From Sphingobium boeckii (GTDB lineage: Bacteria > Pseudomonadota > Alphaproteobacteria > Sphingomonadales > Sphingomonadaceae), in assembly GCF_014199215.1 (NCBI RefSeq), contig NZ_JACIJC010000003.1, positions 496,001 to 560,000 on the forward strand: DNA of 64,000 nt, given 5' to 3'. The translations under genes and the position numbers were made by a program. The notes below the pieces were generated by a model, which worked only from the letters and a program-made list of their open reading frames with translations, did not search any database and was not told where the DNA came from. Shown here in pieces: positions 11,633 through 19,768 of this stretch (the stretch's first letter is position 1; each line of letters starts with the position of its first letter).

Positions 11633-12418
11633 TCACACCGCGCGTTCGACCACCATCTTCTTCACTTCGGCAATCGCCCGGGCCGGGTTCAGACCCTTGG
11701 GGCAGACGTTCGCGCAGTTCATGATCGTGTGGCAGCGATACAGGCGGAAGGGATCTTCCAGCTCGTCGAGCCGCTCGCCGGTCATCTCGTCGCGGCTGTC
11801 GGCCAGCCAGCGATAGGCCTGGAGCAGGATCGCCGGGCCGAGGAACTTATCCGAATTCCACCAATAGCTGGGGCAGGATGTGGAGCAGCAGGCGCACAGG
11901 ATGCACTCGTAAAGCCCGTCCAGCTTGCTGCGATCTTCCGGCGACTGCAGGCGCTCCTTGCCCGAGGGCGGCGGCGTCACGGTTTGCAGCCAAGGCTTGA
12001 TCGACGAATATTGCGCGTAGAAATGCGTGAAATCGGGGACGAGATCCTTGATCACATCCATGTGCGGCAGCGGCGTGATCTGCACTTCCTTGCTGCAATC
12101 CTCGATCGCATGGGTGCAGGCCAGTGTATTGCGTCCGTCGATATTCATCGAACAGGAGCCGCAAATGCCCTCGCGGCAGGAGCGACGGAAGGTGAGCGAG
12201 GGATCCTGCTCGCTCTTCATCTTGATCAGCGCATCGAGCACCATCGGCCCGCATTCGTCCAGATCGACCTCGAACGTATCATAACGCGGATTTTCGCCCG
12301 AATCGGGATCATAGCGATAGACCTTGAACGGGCGCACATTGGTTGCGCCTTCGGCTGCCTTGTGGACATTGCCCTTGGGCTTGATCTTGCTATTCTTCGG
12401 CAGCGTGAATTCGGCCAT
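11633..12418 (-). CDS. sdhB: Succinate dehydrogenase iron-sulfur subunit
   Basis: 261-residue subunit that passes electrons from FAD to quinone. The 2Fe-2S cluster cysteines are in CREGICGSC (81, 86, 89) and Cys101. The 4Fe-4S and 3Fe-4S ligands are in [12 protein letters not shown] and [17 protein letters not shown]. Start chosen at 12418 ([13 protein letters not shown]). sdhC, sdhD and sdhA are 7.35 kb away at 19769-22355 on the same strand, so this gene must have its own promoter, separated from them by a surface-polymer block. No sdhE-like gene is seen. Confidence 0.96.
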   Translation of the reverse strand: MAEFTLPKNSKIKPKGNVHKAAEGATNVRPFKVYRYDPDSGENPRYDTFEVDLDECGPMVLDALIKMKSEQDPSLTFRRSCREGICGSCSMNIDGRNTLACTHAIEDCSKEVQITPLPHMDVIKDLVPDFTHFYAQYSSIKPWLQTVTPPPSGKERLQSPEDRSKLDGLYECILCACCSTSCPSYWWNSDKFLGPAILLQAYRWLADSRDEMTGERLDELEDPFRLYRCHTIMNCANVCPKGLNPARAIAEVKKMVVERAV

Positions 12419-12501
12419 GAATATGGTTCCCGCGGATTTGTGTACCGGAAAGCCGATAGTCAATCGGCCCCCTTGATGAAAGTCCCTTATATCAGAAAAT
12501 C

Positions 12502-13296
12502 CTAACGCGCCCGTTCCCGGAGCAACGCGGTCGCGATCTCATGGTCTGCGCGCTTGTCGACGTCGATGCAGGCTTCGGGGAAGGGAAGCTCGACGGCGAC
12601 CACATGAACGCCCAGCCGCCGCCCCGCCCGGCGCAGCGCGCGTTTGAGCGTGAGCAACCGCAATCCTGCGCCGATGAGAATCGGCAAACCGAAAGCGCGG
12701 ATCACGGCGCGGCCCTTCTTGCGATCCTGCTCGATCGTCTGCCACACCTCCAGCACACGATTGGCCGCTGCCCCGCCGAACCAGAAGAGGTTGCTGCCCG
12801 AATACGCACCGCGGGCAAAACGCAGCCAGGTCCGCCGGGCGTCGGGGAACCGGATGCGAAAGACGGCTTCGCTTACCACGGCCGCGGCGACATCAGCCTG
12901 GGCCTCACGCGCGGTGGCCAGGAAGAAATCAATCATCGCGCCATTCAGCAAAGGATTGTCCGCCGTCGTCATCAGATAGGGGAATGTGCCGGGCGCGATA
13001 CCAGCCGCCACCGAACGGCTCACCGAATCGCCGCCGGAGAGAAAGGAAATCCGCCTGTCCGCCACGATGGCACCGATCGCCGGATGCGCTGACAGCAGAT
13101 CGGGTTCCTGCGCCAGGATCACGATATCGCCGATCGCCTTATGCGCCAGCAGCGTTTTCAGCACATGCGCCAGCATCGGTTGCCCGTCGATTTCGATCAG
13201 CGCCTTGTCCAGCACGCCGAATTCGGCGGCAAACGGATCCAGGCCGGGGCGGCGGCCGGCGGCGACAAGGGCGGTGACGGGCGCGATGGTCTGCAT
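12502..13296 (-). CDS. MobA-like nucleotidyltransferase
   Basis: 264 residues with an NTP-transferase fold. [10 protein letters not shown] at the N-terminus is a loosened version of the nucleotide-binding loop, followed by [14 protein letters not shown] (Lys contact), TTADNPLL (metal Asp) and IDVDKRAD near the end (second acidic site). The frame stays open upstream to 13620, but the ATG at 13296 gives the family start [14 protein letters not shown]. It is divergent from the CDP-alcohol phosphotransferase gene 91 bases away and probably supplies an activated (CDP-) polyol or alcohol to that pathway. The substrate is inference; molybdopterin activation is less likely in this context. Confidence 0.75.
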   Translation of the reverse strand: MQTIAPVTALVAAGRRPGLDPFAAEFGVLDKALIEIDGQPMLAHVLKTLLAHKAIGDIVILAQEPDLLSAHPAIGAIVADRRISFLSGGDSVSRSVAAGIAPGTFPYLMTTADNPLLNGAMIDFFLATAREAQADVAAAVVSEAVFRIRFPDARRTWLRFARGAYSGSNLFWFGGAAANRVLEVWQTIEQDRKKGRAVIRAFGLPILIGAGLRLLTLKRALRRAGRRLGVHVVAVELPFPEACIDVDKRADHEIATALLRERAR

Positions 13297-13387
13297 CGTT
13301 GCCGCGCTAGACCAAGCCGCAGGAAATCGCCAGCCGCGCCGCGCAGGCCTTGTCGCGGAGCCCGGCTTTCCTGTAGGCCGGCCCTCC

Positions 13388-14530
13388 ATGACCAACGATA
13401 CAGACAAACGCCCGGATATTGCGGTGATCGGCACCAATCCGGTGAAGCTATGGGGTCTCGATACCCAGGAACGCACCCGGCGCATCGCCGCCGCCGCCGC
13501 ATTGGGCTGGCAGGATAGCGAAGCGCCCGCGCCTCCCTGCGTCCTCGTCAATGCCGGCTTCGCTTTCGATCCGGGCTGGCTGCGCCATATCGCGGCGCAT
13601 CCCGGCAAAGCGCTCTCCAACGGAGGCGTCCCCGTGCTCGCTTACGCCCGCACGGAGGATGAGGCCCGCGCGGTAGCTGGCGCGATGCGCAACAAGACGC
13701 CCCTGCCCGCCACATCCAGCCTCGATGTGACCGCTTATGAAAGCGGCCCCGTGCTGGAGAATAAGGAACTGCGCAAACGCGAGACGCCTTTCCTCGACCG
13801 GCTGGACGCAGACACGGTCCGTCCGCTCGAACGCGCCAGCTATTTCGGTGCGTATAAGGGCGTGACCGATATTCTCACCAAATATCTCTGGCCCGAATGG
13901 GCGTTGGTGATCACGCGCATCGCCGCGCGCTTGGGCATTACGCCCAATATGGTCACCGCGGTCGGCGCGATCCTGTGCGTGCTGGCCACCTTCGCCTTTG
14001 GCTATGGCCATTATTGGGCAGGCATGGCGATGGGGCTGGTGTTCATGGTGCTGGACACCGTGGACGGAAAGCTGGCGCGCTGCACGATCACCTCATCCTG
14101 GTGGGGCAATGTGTTCGATCATGGCATCGATCTCGTCCATCCCCCCTTCTGGTGGTATGCTTGGGCTGTGGGGCTCGCTTATTGGGGCCTGGCGCTCAGC
14201 CCCGAACAATTCTGGTTTGCGATGATCGCCATCGTCGGCGGCTATGTGGTTCAGCGCTTCGTGGAAGGTGCCTTCATCTCCAGCTTCGGGATGCACGTCC
14301 ATGTGTGGGAGAAGTTCGATTCGCAATTCCGCCTGATCACGGCACGGCGCAATCCCAACATGATCATCCTCTTTGCCGCAACAGCCTTTGGAAGACCCGA
14401 TCTCGGCCTGATCGCCGTGGCTTGGTGGACGTTGATCTCCCTGCTCGTCCATGCCGTCCGTCTGGGCCAGGCCTATCTGCAGCGTGCGCGTGGCGCGAAT
14501 ATCCGAAGCTGGCTGCAGGCACCGGCATGA
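13388..14530 (+). CDS. CDP-alcohol phosphotransferase with an N-terminal nucleotidyltransferase-like domain
   Basis: 380 residues. Residues about 8-130 look like a nucleotidyltransferase domain that has lost the glycine-rich NTP loop (CVLVNAGFAFDP, NKELRKRE). Residues about 150-375 are an integral CDP-alcohol phosphotransferase with a perfect signature: Asp223, Asp226-Gly227, Ala230-Arg231, Gly240, Asp244, Asp248. The layout resembles bifunctional IPCT/DIPP synthase, which joins CDP-inositol to inositol phosphate. It could transfer a phosphopolyol to a lipid or sugar at the inner membrane. The ATG at 13388 is used, and the stop overlaps the next ATG (ATGA). Product unknown. Confidence 0.85.
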   Translation: MTNDTDKRPDIAVIGTNPVKLWGLDTQERTRRIAAAAALGWQDSEAPAPPCVLVNAGFAFDPGWLRHIAAHPGKALSNGGVPVLAYARTEDEARAVAGAMRNKTPLPATSSLDVTAYESGPVLENKELRKRETPFLDRLDADTVRPLERASYFGAYKGVTDILTKYLWPEWALVITRIAARLGITPNMVTAVGAILCVLATFAFGYGHYWAGMAMGLVFMVLDTVDGKLARCTITSSWWGNVFDHGIDLVHPPFWWYAWAVGLAYWGLALSPEQFWFAMIAIVGGYVVQRFVEGAFISSFGMHVHVWEKFDSQFRLITARRNPNMIILFAATAFGRPDLGLIAVAWWTLISLLVHAVRLGQAYLQRARGANIRSWLQAPA

Positions 14531-14958
14531 ACGATACGATCCGCAAATTCGGCCATCCCGCCACGCTGGTCCGCGAATATACGCATTGGATGGTGCTGCT
14601 CCGCCCGGCCCAGCCCACGCTCGGTTCACTCGTGCTGGCGGCCAAATCCGAAGCTGCTGCGTTCGGCGATCTCGATCCCGCCGCCTTCGCCGAACTGGCG
14701 AGCGTCACGCATGATATCGAAACCGCGCTGGCGGGGGCGATGCGCTATCAGAAGATCAATTACCTGATGCTGATGATGGTCGACCGCCATGTCCATTTCC
14801 ATGTGATCCCGCGCTATGAAGGCGTGCGATCGCGTGAGGGCATTGCCTTCGTCGATGCCGGCTGGCCCAAGCCGCCCGCATTGGGCGAGGCGGTGGCGCT
14901 GGATGACGCGCAGATCGCTGCCTTCGCCGATTGGCTGAAGGGCTATTTCCCCGCCTGA
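14527..14958 (+). CDS. HIT-family nucleotide hydrolase or transferase
   Basis: 143 residues with the histidine triad in DRHVHFHVIPRYE (His88, His90, His92). HIT proteins hydrolyse or transfer nucleoside phosphates such as AMP-conjugates and dinucleoside polyphosphates. The start overlaps the stop of the CDP-alcohol phosphotransferase gene (ATGA), so the two are translationally coupled, which suggests a role in handling the CDP- or NMP-linked substrate or by-product. The 3' end overlaps the convergent nucleotidyltransferase gene by 16 bases. Confidence 0.88.
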   Translation: MNDTIRKFGHPATLVREYTHWMVLLRPAQPTLGSLVLAAKSEAAAFGDLDPAAFAELASVTHDIETALAGAMRYQKINYLMLMMVDRHVHFHVIPRYEGVRSREGIAFVDAGWPKPPALGEAVALDDAQIAAFADWLKGYFPA

Positions 14959-15692
14959 TCGCGCCAGCGGTCAGTCAGCATCGTCGCGATTTCGATGTCA
15001 TTCAGGAAATCGACCTCGGCCCAATCGAGCCCTTCGATCGAAACCGTGCCGACCTTCCCGCCGGGGGCCAGCGCGTCGATGATCTTGAGATACCAATGCT
15101 CCACGCCAACCGGCGTGCGCATATAGCTTTCCACCATAGCGCGAAACAGCCCGCCACCCTCGCCACGGAAGGCCAGGAAGCCGATCGATTCGGCATTTGC
15201 CTGCGCCGCGGTCAGCGTCTTGCCGATCGCCGCCAGCCGATCCCCCACGCGGCTCACCTTCATGTCATCGCTGTCATAGCCCGGCTTCACATCGATGGTC
15301 ACCGTGATCGGCCAGCCCTCGGCACCCAGCGCGCGCGCGACGATCGCATCGGAAATCAGCGTATCACCATTGAGGATCAGGAAATCTCCCTCCATCGCCG
15401 CGCGGACGATCCAGCAGGAGCCCAGATTATCGGCCACCTTGTAGAACGGATTGAAGCACGCGTTCAGCTCTAGCCCTGGCCGCTTCAGGCGCTCCAGTTC
15501 CGCCTCCACCAGATCGGCCATGAAACCGGTCACCACATCGATCCGGCGCACGCCGCGCGCGGCCAGCATCTCCACCTGCCATGCGAGCAGCGATCGGCCC
15601 GAAAAATCGATGAGGCATTTGGGGCGTTCGGCCGTCAGCGGCAGCAGCCGCGAACCCTGCCCGGCACTGAGAATAATGGCTTTTTCTATCAT
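14943..15692 (-). CDS. Sugar- or alcohol-phosphate nucleotidyltransferase
   Basis: 249-residue NTP transferase. It keeps the full active-site set: the SAGQGSRLLPLTAERPKCL loop (Gly11, Gly13, Arg15, Lys25), the metal aspartate in LILNGDTL (Asp110) and AEVDFLND near the C-terminus. This type (GlmU, LicC and IPCT-like) makes CDP-choline, CDP-polyol or NDP-sugar. Convergent overlap with the HIT gene and divergence from the glycerophosphotransferase-like gene tie it to the same surface-polymer module. Which alcohol it activates cannot be read from the sequence. Confidence 0.85.
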   Translation of the reverse strand: MIEKAIILSAGQGSRLLPLTAERPKCLIDFSGRSLLAWQVEMLAARGVRRIDVVTGFMADLVEAELERLKRPGLELNACFNPFYKVADNLGSCWIVRAAMEGDFLILNGDTLISDAIVARALGAEGWPITVTIDVKPGYDSDDMKVSRVGDRLAAIGKTLTAAQANAESIGFLAFRGEGGGLFRAMVESYMRTPVGVEHWYLKIIDALAPGGKVGTVSIEGLDWAEVDFLNDIEIATMLTDRWRDQAGK

Positions 15693-15753
15693 GTCCGGTG
15701 CTTGTGCTTGAAAATCTGGCGCGTGGCCTGAAACAGCTATAGGGCTTAGGCAA

Positions 15754-16926
15754 ATGACACGCGGACAACAATCCCAATCGGCAGATATCGGATTCCTGTT
15801 TGTCGGCGGGATTCACCAGATGCTGCATATCGCGCCGCTGGCGCTGGCGCTGGCGCGGCGACCGGACGTCGCGATCACCGCTTATGTCAGCGTCGGGGAT
15901 GCCAAGGCGCTGGCCGCCATGTTTGCGCAGCTCGACGCCGAAACCGCACCCAGAATCCCGGTGGTGCCCATGGTGCTGCCCCGCTGGGCCAAGGCGCTGC
16001 GCCGCCTGCTCGGCGGCAATCGCGGGGCCAAGCCGATCGAATTGCTGACCACGCGGCGCAAGCTGCTGACCCATGATGCGCTGTTCGCGGCCGAACGCAC
16101 CTCCACCTTGCTCAAGCGCCTGCCCGGTCGCCGCCCGGTGATGATCCACTTCCCGCATGGTGCCGGCGATCGCGCCAAGGGCTTCGATCCGCGCATTGCC
16201 TTATTCGATCATGTGCTCGTGGCCGGTCCGCTCATTTACCAGCGGACGCTGGCGCAGGGGCTGGCCACCGCTGAAAACTGCACGATCGCGGGATCGATCA
16301 AACTGGCGGTGCTTACCGGCCCCGATGCGCCGCCGCCCGCCAATCCCTTTGCCGATGACAAGCCGATCGTGCTCTTCAATCCGCATTTCGATACGCGGCT
16401 GTCTTCCTGGTCGATGGCCGAAGCGCTGATCGACCGGATCGCTGTGGATGGCCGGTTCAATCTGATCATCGCCCCCCACGCCCGGCTCTACGATCGCATG
16501 GATGCGGCGGAGCGCGCGCGTTGGCGAAACCGTCCGGCCGCGCCCAATATCGTCTTCGACTTCGATTCTTCAAAATTGGGGGACATGACCTATACCCGGC
16601 TTGCCGATATTTATCTCGGCGATGTCAGCAGTCAGGTCTATGAATTCCTCCATCGCCCGCGCCCGTGCCTCTTCGCCGACGCCCATGGTGTGAACTGGCG
16701 CGGCAATCCGGATTATCAGATGTGGACGCTGGGCGACGTGTGCACCACGCCGGATCAGATCGTGGATGCCATCGCCCATGCCGACGAACGCCATGCACGC
16801 TACCGGGCGCTGCAACAGGCGGAGACCGAGGGCAAGCTCGGCCCGATCGACGCCGGCGTGCCCGATCGCGCGGCGGATCAAGTGCTTGCCGCGCTCGCGC
16901 GCATCCGCGCCAAGGCGTCTGCATGA
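15754..16926 (+). CDS. CDP-glycerol glycerophosphotransferase-like enzyme
   Basis: 390 residues with a GT-B-like layout of the TagB/TagF superfamily: FLFVGGIHQMLHIAPLALAL near the N-terminus, HFPHGAGDRAKGFD (about 132-145), IAPHARLYDR in the middle, and ADIYLGDVSSQVYEFLH near the C-terminus, the usual CDP-binding segment. Family members move glycerol-phosphate or ribitol-phosphate from a CDP-polyol to a lipid-linked glycan, as in teichoic acid. No transmembrane segment is seen. The stop overlaps the flippase start (ATGA). Acceptor and donor are unknown here. Confidence 0.82.
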   Translation: MTRGQQSQSADIGFLFVGGIHQMLHIAPLALALARRPDVAITAYVSVGDAKALAAMFAQLDAETAPRIPVVPMVLPRWAKALRRLLGGNRGAKPIELLTTRRKLLTHDALFAAERTSTLLKRLPGRRPVMIHFPHGAGDRAKGFDPRIALFDHVLVAGPLIYQRTLAQGLATAENCTIAGSIKLAVLTGPDAPPPANPFADDKPIVLFNPHFDTRLSSWSMAEALIDRIAVDGRFNLIIAPHARLYDRMDAAERARWRNRPAAPNIVFDFDSSKLGDMTYTRLADIYLGDVSSQVYEFLHRPRPCLFADAHGVNWRGNPDYQMWTLGDVCTTPDQIVDAIAHADERHARYRALQQAETEGKLGPIDAGVPDRAADQVLAALARIRAKASA

Positions 16927-18467
16927 GCGACGATACAGCACTGCCCGACCCAGCTTCGGACAAAGTGACCAATCGCGATTTCGCGCGGGGGCTTGGCACC
17001 ACATTGCTCGCGCGCATGGGTGCGGTGATCGAAGTGGTCTCCCAGCCGCTTTATGTGTGGCTGTTCGGGCTGGCGAGTTTCGGGCTTTATGCCGTTCTCT
17101 GGGCCGCGATCAGCCTGATTGAGAATATCGCGGACTTGGGCATGACGTCCGCGCTGCAGCGCGTGGTGCCGCAGGCCAAGGATGAGCGCGATGCCGTGGC
17201 GGCGCTGCGCGCATCGCTATTGCTCGGCGTGATCCCCTGCCTGCTGATTGCGCTAGGGATTTCGCTGTTCGCCGCTGACGTCGCGCCGCTGATCAACGTC
17301 GCCGCCAAGGATCGCGCGGTCCTCATCCAGTCGGTCCAGTTCTTCATCTGGGCCTTGCCGCTCTGGGCATTTGTCGAAATCTCCACCTCGGCGCTGCGCG
17401 CGCGTCGCCTGTTCGGCGCGGAGATCCGCCTGCGGCTGCTCTGGGAGCAGGTAATCCGCCTCGTCTTGGCGATCCTCTTCTGGCTGATCAGCCCGTCGAT
17501 CCTCGCGCTGCTCGCGGCGCATCTGATCTCCTTGGCGATCACCTGCCTGCTCAGCATCCGTCTGCTGGCGCGGCATTATGATCTGACATTGCTGTTCGAG
17601 CGCCCCCTCGCCAGCCCGATCTTCTTCGAAACCCTGCGCGCGGGCCTTTCGATCCTGCCCTCCAACGCGATCGGGCGCGTCTTTGGCGATGCGCCGCCGA
17701 TCGTGCTCAATGCGCTGCTGCCCGGCGCAGCCGGTGCCACCTCTGCCGCGCTCTACACGATCGCGCGCAAGGTCTCGAGCATCGTGCAATTGATCCGGCT
17801 GGCCTTCGGCTATGTGCTCGCCCCGCTGGCCTCCGCGGCGTCGCGTGGCGGCAATGAGGAGGTCCGCCGGCTTTATGCCTTTACCACGCGGTTCATCTTC
17901 GCGCTCGCCGTGCCGCTGGGCTGCGTAATGGCGGCGGGCGGCGACGCGATCCTCGATCTGTTCGGGCCGGGCGCGGACCAGGCCCATGCCGCGCTCATCA
18001 TCCTCATCCTGGCGCGCATGGCGGAAGCGGTGTTCAGCGCCTCGGTCGCCGTGCAGCAGGTGATCGGTGCCTATCATCGGCAGATCACCGCCAGCCTGAT
18101 CGGCCTGGCCGCAGCCGCCGCCATCGTCATCCCGCTGATCCCGCGCATGGGCCTCACCGTGATGGCGCTCGCGGTAGGCGCGGGCTTCATCATCACCGCG
18201 GCCATCCCGCTGATCCAGCTTCATATCCATGAAAAGCTCCATCCGTTCGAAACCCCCTTCGGCACGGTGGTCATCCGCACGATCGGCATCACGATACCCG
18301 CGCTGATGCTCTCGCTGGCCGCCTCCTATCTCACGCCCACATGGCTCCAGCTTCCGATCATCCTGATCCTCGGCATGGCCGCACTCTGGCTCACCTGCCG
18401 TTTCGCCCTGTCACAGGATGATCGCGCCGCACTGGGCAAGACCGGACGGAAATTGCGACTGATCTGA
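16923..18467 (+). CDS. Oligosaccharide or lipid-linked polymer flippase (MOP/Wzx family)
   Basis: 514 residues, almost wholly hydrophobic, with about 12-14 predicted membrane helices and cytoplasmic basic loops. The N-terminal stretch GTTLLARMGAVIEVVSQPLYVWLFG and later AGATSAALYTIARKVSSIVQL resemble Wzx/PST-type exporters. It should move the lipid-linked product of the neighbouring enzymes across the inner membrane. It is translationally coupled (ATGA) to the glycerophosphotransferase-like gene. No polymerase gene is seen next to it. Confidence 0.85.
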   Translation: MSDDTALPDPASDKVTNRDFARGLGTTLLARMGAVIEVVSQPLYVWLFGLASFGLYAVLWAAISLIENIADLGMTSALQRVVPQAKDERDAVAALRASLLLGVIPCLLIALGISLFAADVAPLINVAAKDRAVLIQSVQFFIWALPLWAFVEISTSALRARRLFGAEIRLRLLWEQVIRLVLAILFWLISPSILALLAAHLISLAITCLLSIRLLARHYDLTLLFERPLASPIFFETLRAGLSILPSNAIGRVFGDAPPIVLNALLPGAAGATSAALYTIARKVSSIVQLIRLAFGYVLAPLASAASRGGNEEVRRLYAFTTRFIFALAVPLGCVMAAGGDAILDLFGPGADQAHAALIILILARMAEAVFSASVAVQQVIGAYHRQITASLIGLAAAAAIVIPLIPRMGLTVMALAVGAGFIITAAIPLIQLHIHEKLHPFETPFGTVVIRTIGITIPALMLSLAASYLTPTWLQLPIILILGMAALWLTCRFALSQDDRAALGKTGRKLRLI

Positions 18468-18607
18468 CCATTGTCGCCAGCGCTTTGCGCGCAGCGCAGG
18501 CGTGCGCTGGGAAAAATCCGGATGCGGGTGAAACGGAAAGCCGCGCCGGCACGTTACCACGCCGAACGATCGCAGCCGCATTGTCGGCGCACACAGGGGC
18601 ACATTTC

Positions 18608-19171
18608 ATGACCAGTTACACGAAAACACCACGCACATGGCTCGCGCTGGCGTTGATGCTCATGCCAATAGCGCAGGTCCACGCCCAAACCGGCGCACCC
18701 TCTGCGACCACCGGCCAGCGCGCAGGCCAGGCCGCCCGCCAGCCGCTCGAAGATTTCAATATCGCGAAGGACGAGATTCCACCCAAGCTCATCGCGATCC
18801 AGGACGATCCCTACGCCACCAAGGGCATCAAGACCTGCCGCCAGATCAGCGATGAGGTGGAGGCGCTCAATGCCGTGCTGGGTGCCGATGTCGATTCAAC
18901 CGACGAGGAAAAGCGCAAGACCATCGATACCGCGATCGACGTGGGTGGCGGGCTGCTGACCGGCCTCATCCCCTTTCGGGGTATCGTCCGCGAAGTGACC
19001 GGGGCCAATGCCGCCACCAAACGCTACCAGCGCGCGCTTTACAGCGGCATCAGCCGTCGCAGCTTCATGAAGGGCATGGGCAAGGCCAAGGGCTGCAAAC
19101 CACCCGCCGCTCCCAAGGCGATCGTCATGAAGCCGGCGGAAGAGCCGAAGGATGAGAAGGCGAAAAAATAG
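18608..19171 (+). CDS. Exported protein of unknown function
   Basis: 187 residues. The first 26 residues form a Sec signal peptide ending VHA-QT. The mature part is hydrophilic with two Cys (TCRQ, KGCK), a glycine-rich stretch DVGGGLLTGLIPFRGIVREV that could be membrane-associated, and a charged Lys/Glu tail. An ATG at 18608 is preferred over the open extension to 18485 because the signal peptide starts there. It follows the flippase after 140 bases. I recognise no domain with certainty. Confidence 0.7.
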   Translation: MTSYTKTPRTWLALALMLMPIAQVHAQTGAPSATTGQRAGQAARQPLEDFNIAKDEIPPKLIAIQDDPYATKGIKTCRQISDEVEALNAVLGADVDSTDEEKRKTIDTAIDVGGGLLTGLIPFRGIVREVTGANAATKRYQRALYSGISRRSFMKGMGKAKGCKPPAAPKAIVMKPAEEPKDEKAKK

Positions 19172-19178
19172 CAGTTTC

Positions 19179-19195
19179 GGTATAGAAATTATACC
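19179..19195. promoter_or_regulatory. Palindrome upstream of brnT, candidate operator
   Basis: GGTATA and TATACC form a perfect 6-base inverted repeat with a 5-base spacer (GAAAT), 21 bases before the brnT start. Position and AT-rich content fit an autoregulatory operator bound by BrnA or the BrnTA complex. The binding is inference. Confidence 0.5.
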
Positions 19196-19216
19196 TTATT
19201 CATGCGATAAGAGGTC

Positions 19217-19489
19217 ATGTTCGTTTATGATCCGGCCAAGAGTGCAACGAACAAGGTGAAGCATGGCGTGGACTTTGAAGAAGCGCAGGCGTTGTGGGAT
19301 GATCCATACGCCATTGAGGTACCATCTGTGCAAAGTGTGATGGAACCCCGATGGCTGGTCATCGGCGCGATGTCGGCGCGTCTCTGGACGGCGATCATCA
19401 CCCGCCGGGACGACACAATCCGGATCATCTCCGTCCGGCGTGCAAGGGATTATGAGGAAAAGGCATATGAGCGAAGCCAGCAAAATTAG
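19217..19489 (+). CDS. brnT: BrnT-family toxin
   Basis: 90-residue basic RelE-fold-like toxin. FVYDPAKSATNKVKHGVDFEEAQALWDDP at the start and RIISVRRARDYEEKAYE at the end are the standard BrnT blocks. BrnT proteins are ribonucleases that stop translation and are neutralised by BrnA. The gene overlaps brnA by 23 bases and has its own palindromic operator upstream, which fits a functional type II module placed beside the surface-polymer genes and the sdh genes. Confidence 0.88.
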   Translation: MFVYDPAKSATNKVKHGVDFEEAQALWDDPYAIEVPSVQSVMEPRWLVIGAMSARLWTAIITRRDDTIRIISVRRARDYEEKAYERSQQN

Positions 19490-19721
19490 CGCCGCCGCGC
19501 TCGACGACCGCTTCGACAACGAAGAGGATGTCAGCGAATTTTTCGACTGGTCGAATGCCACACGCCCCAGCCTCAAGCCTCGTCGCGTGAATGTCGATTT
19601 TCCCGATTGGATGGTGCGACGGCTCGATCAGCAGGCCAAAAGGCGTGGCGTCACCCGGCAGGCCTTGATCAAGATGTGGCTGGTGGATCGGCTAGAGGCC
19701 GGAAGCGATGAGGCAAGGTGA
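19467..19721 (+). CDS. brnA: BrnA-family antitoxin
   Basis: 84 residues. VNVDFPDWMVRRLDQQAKRRGVTRQALIKMWLVDRL is a ribbon-helix-helix-like DNA-binding segment of BrnA antitoxins. The start at 19467 (MSEASKIS) has AGGAAAAGG just upstream. An in-frame start at 19440 is possible but lies inside brnT. It binds and neutralises BrnT and represses the operon in characterised systems. Confidence 0.85.
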   Translation: MSEASKISAAALDDRFDNEEDVSEFFDWSNATRPSLKPRRVNVDFPDWMVRRLDQQAKRRGVTRQALIKMWLVDRLEAGSDEAR

Positions 19722-19722
19722 C

Positions 19723-19761
19723 CTGCTTAATCCCTCCCCGAACCGGTGAGGGATTAAGCAG
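19723..19761. terminator. Bidirectional hairpin terminator between brnA and sdhA
   Basis: CTGCTTAATCCCTC and GAGGGATTAAGCAG are perfect 14-base inverted arms with an 11-base loop. It sits between the convergent ends of brnA and sdhA and can serve both. There is no long T-tract outside the hairpin. Confidence 0.75.
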
Positions 19762-19768
19762 CACCAAA

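Noticed and set aside
12986-13387. N-terminal extension of the CDP-alcohol phosphotransferase frame
   Set aside because: It is open in frame but overlaps the divergent nucleotidyltransferase gene and shows no family similarity; the ATG at 13388 is better.
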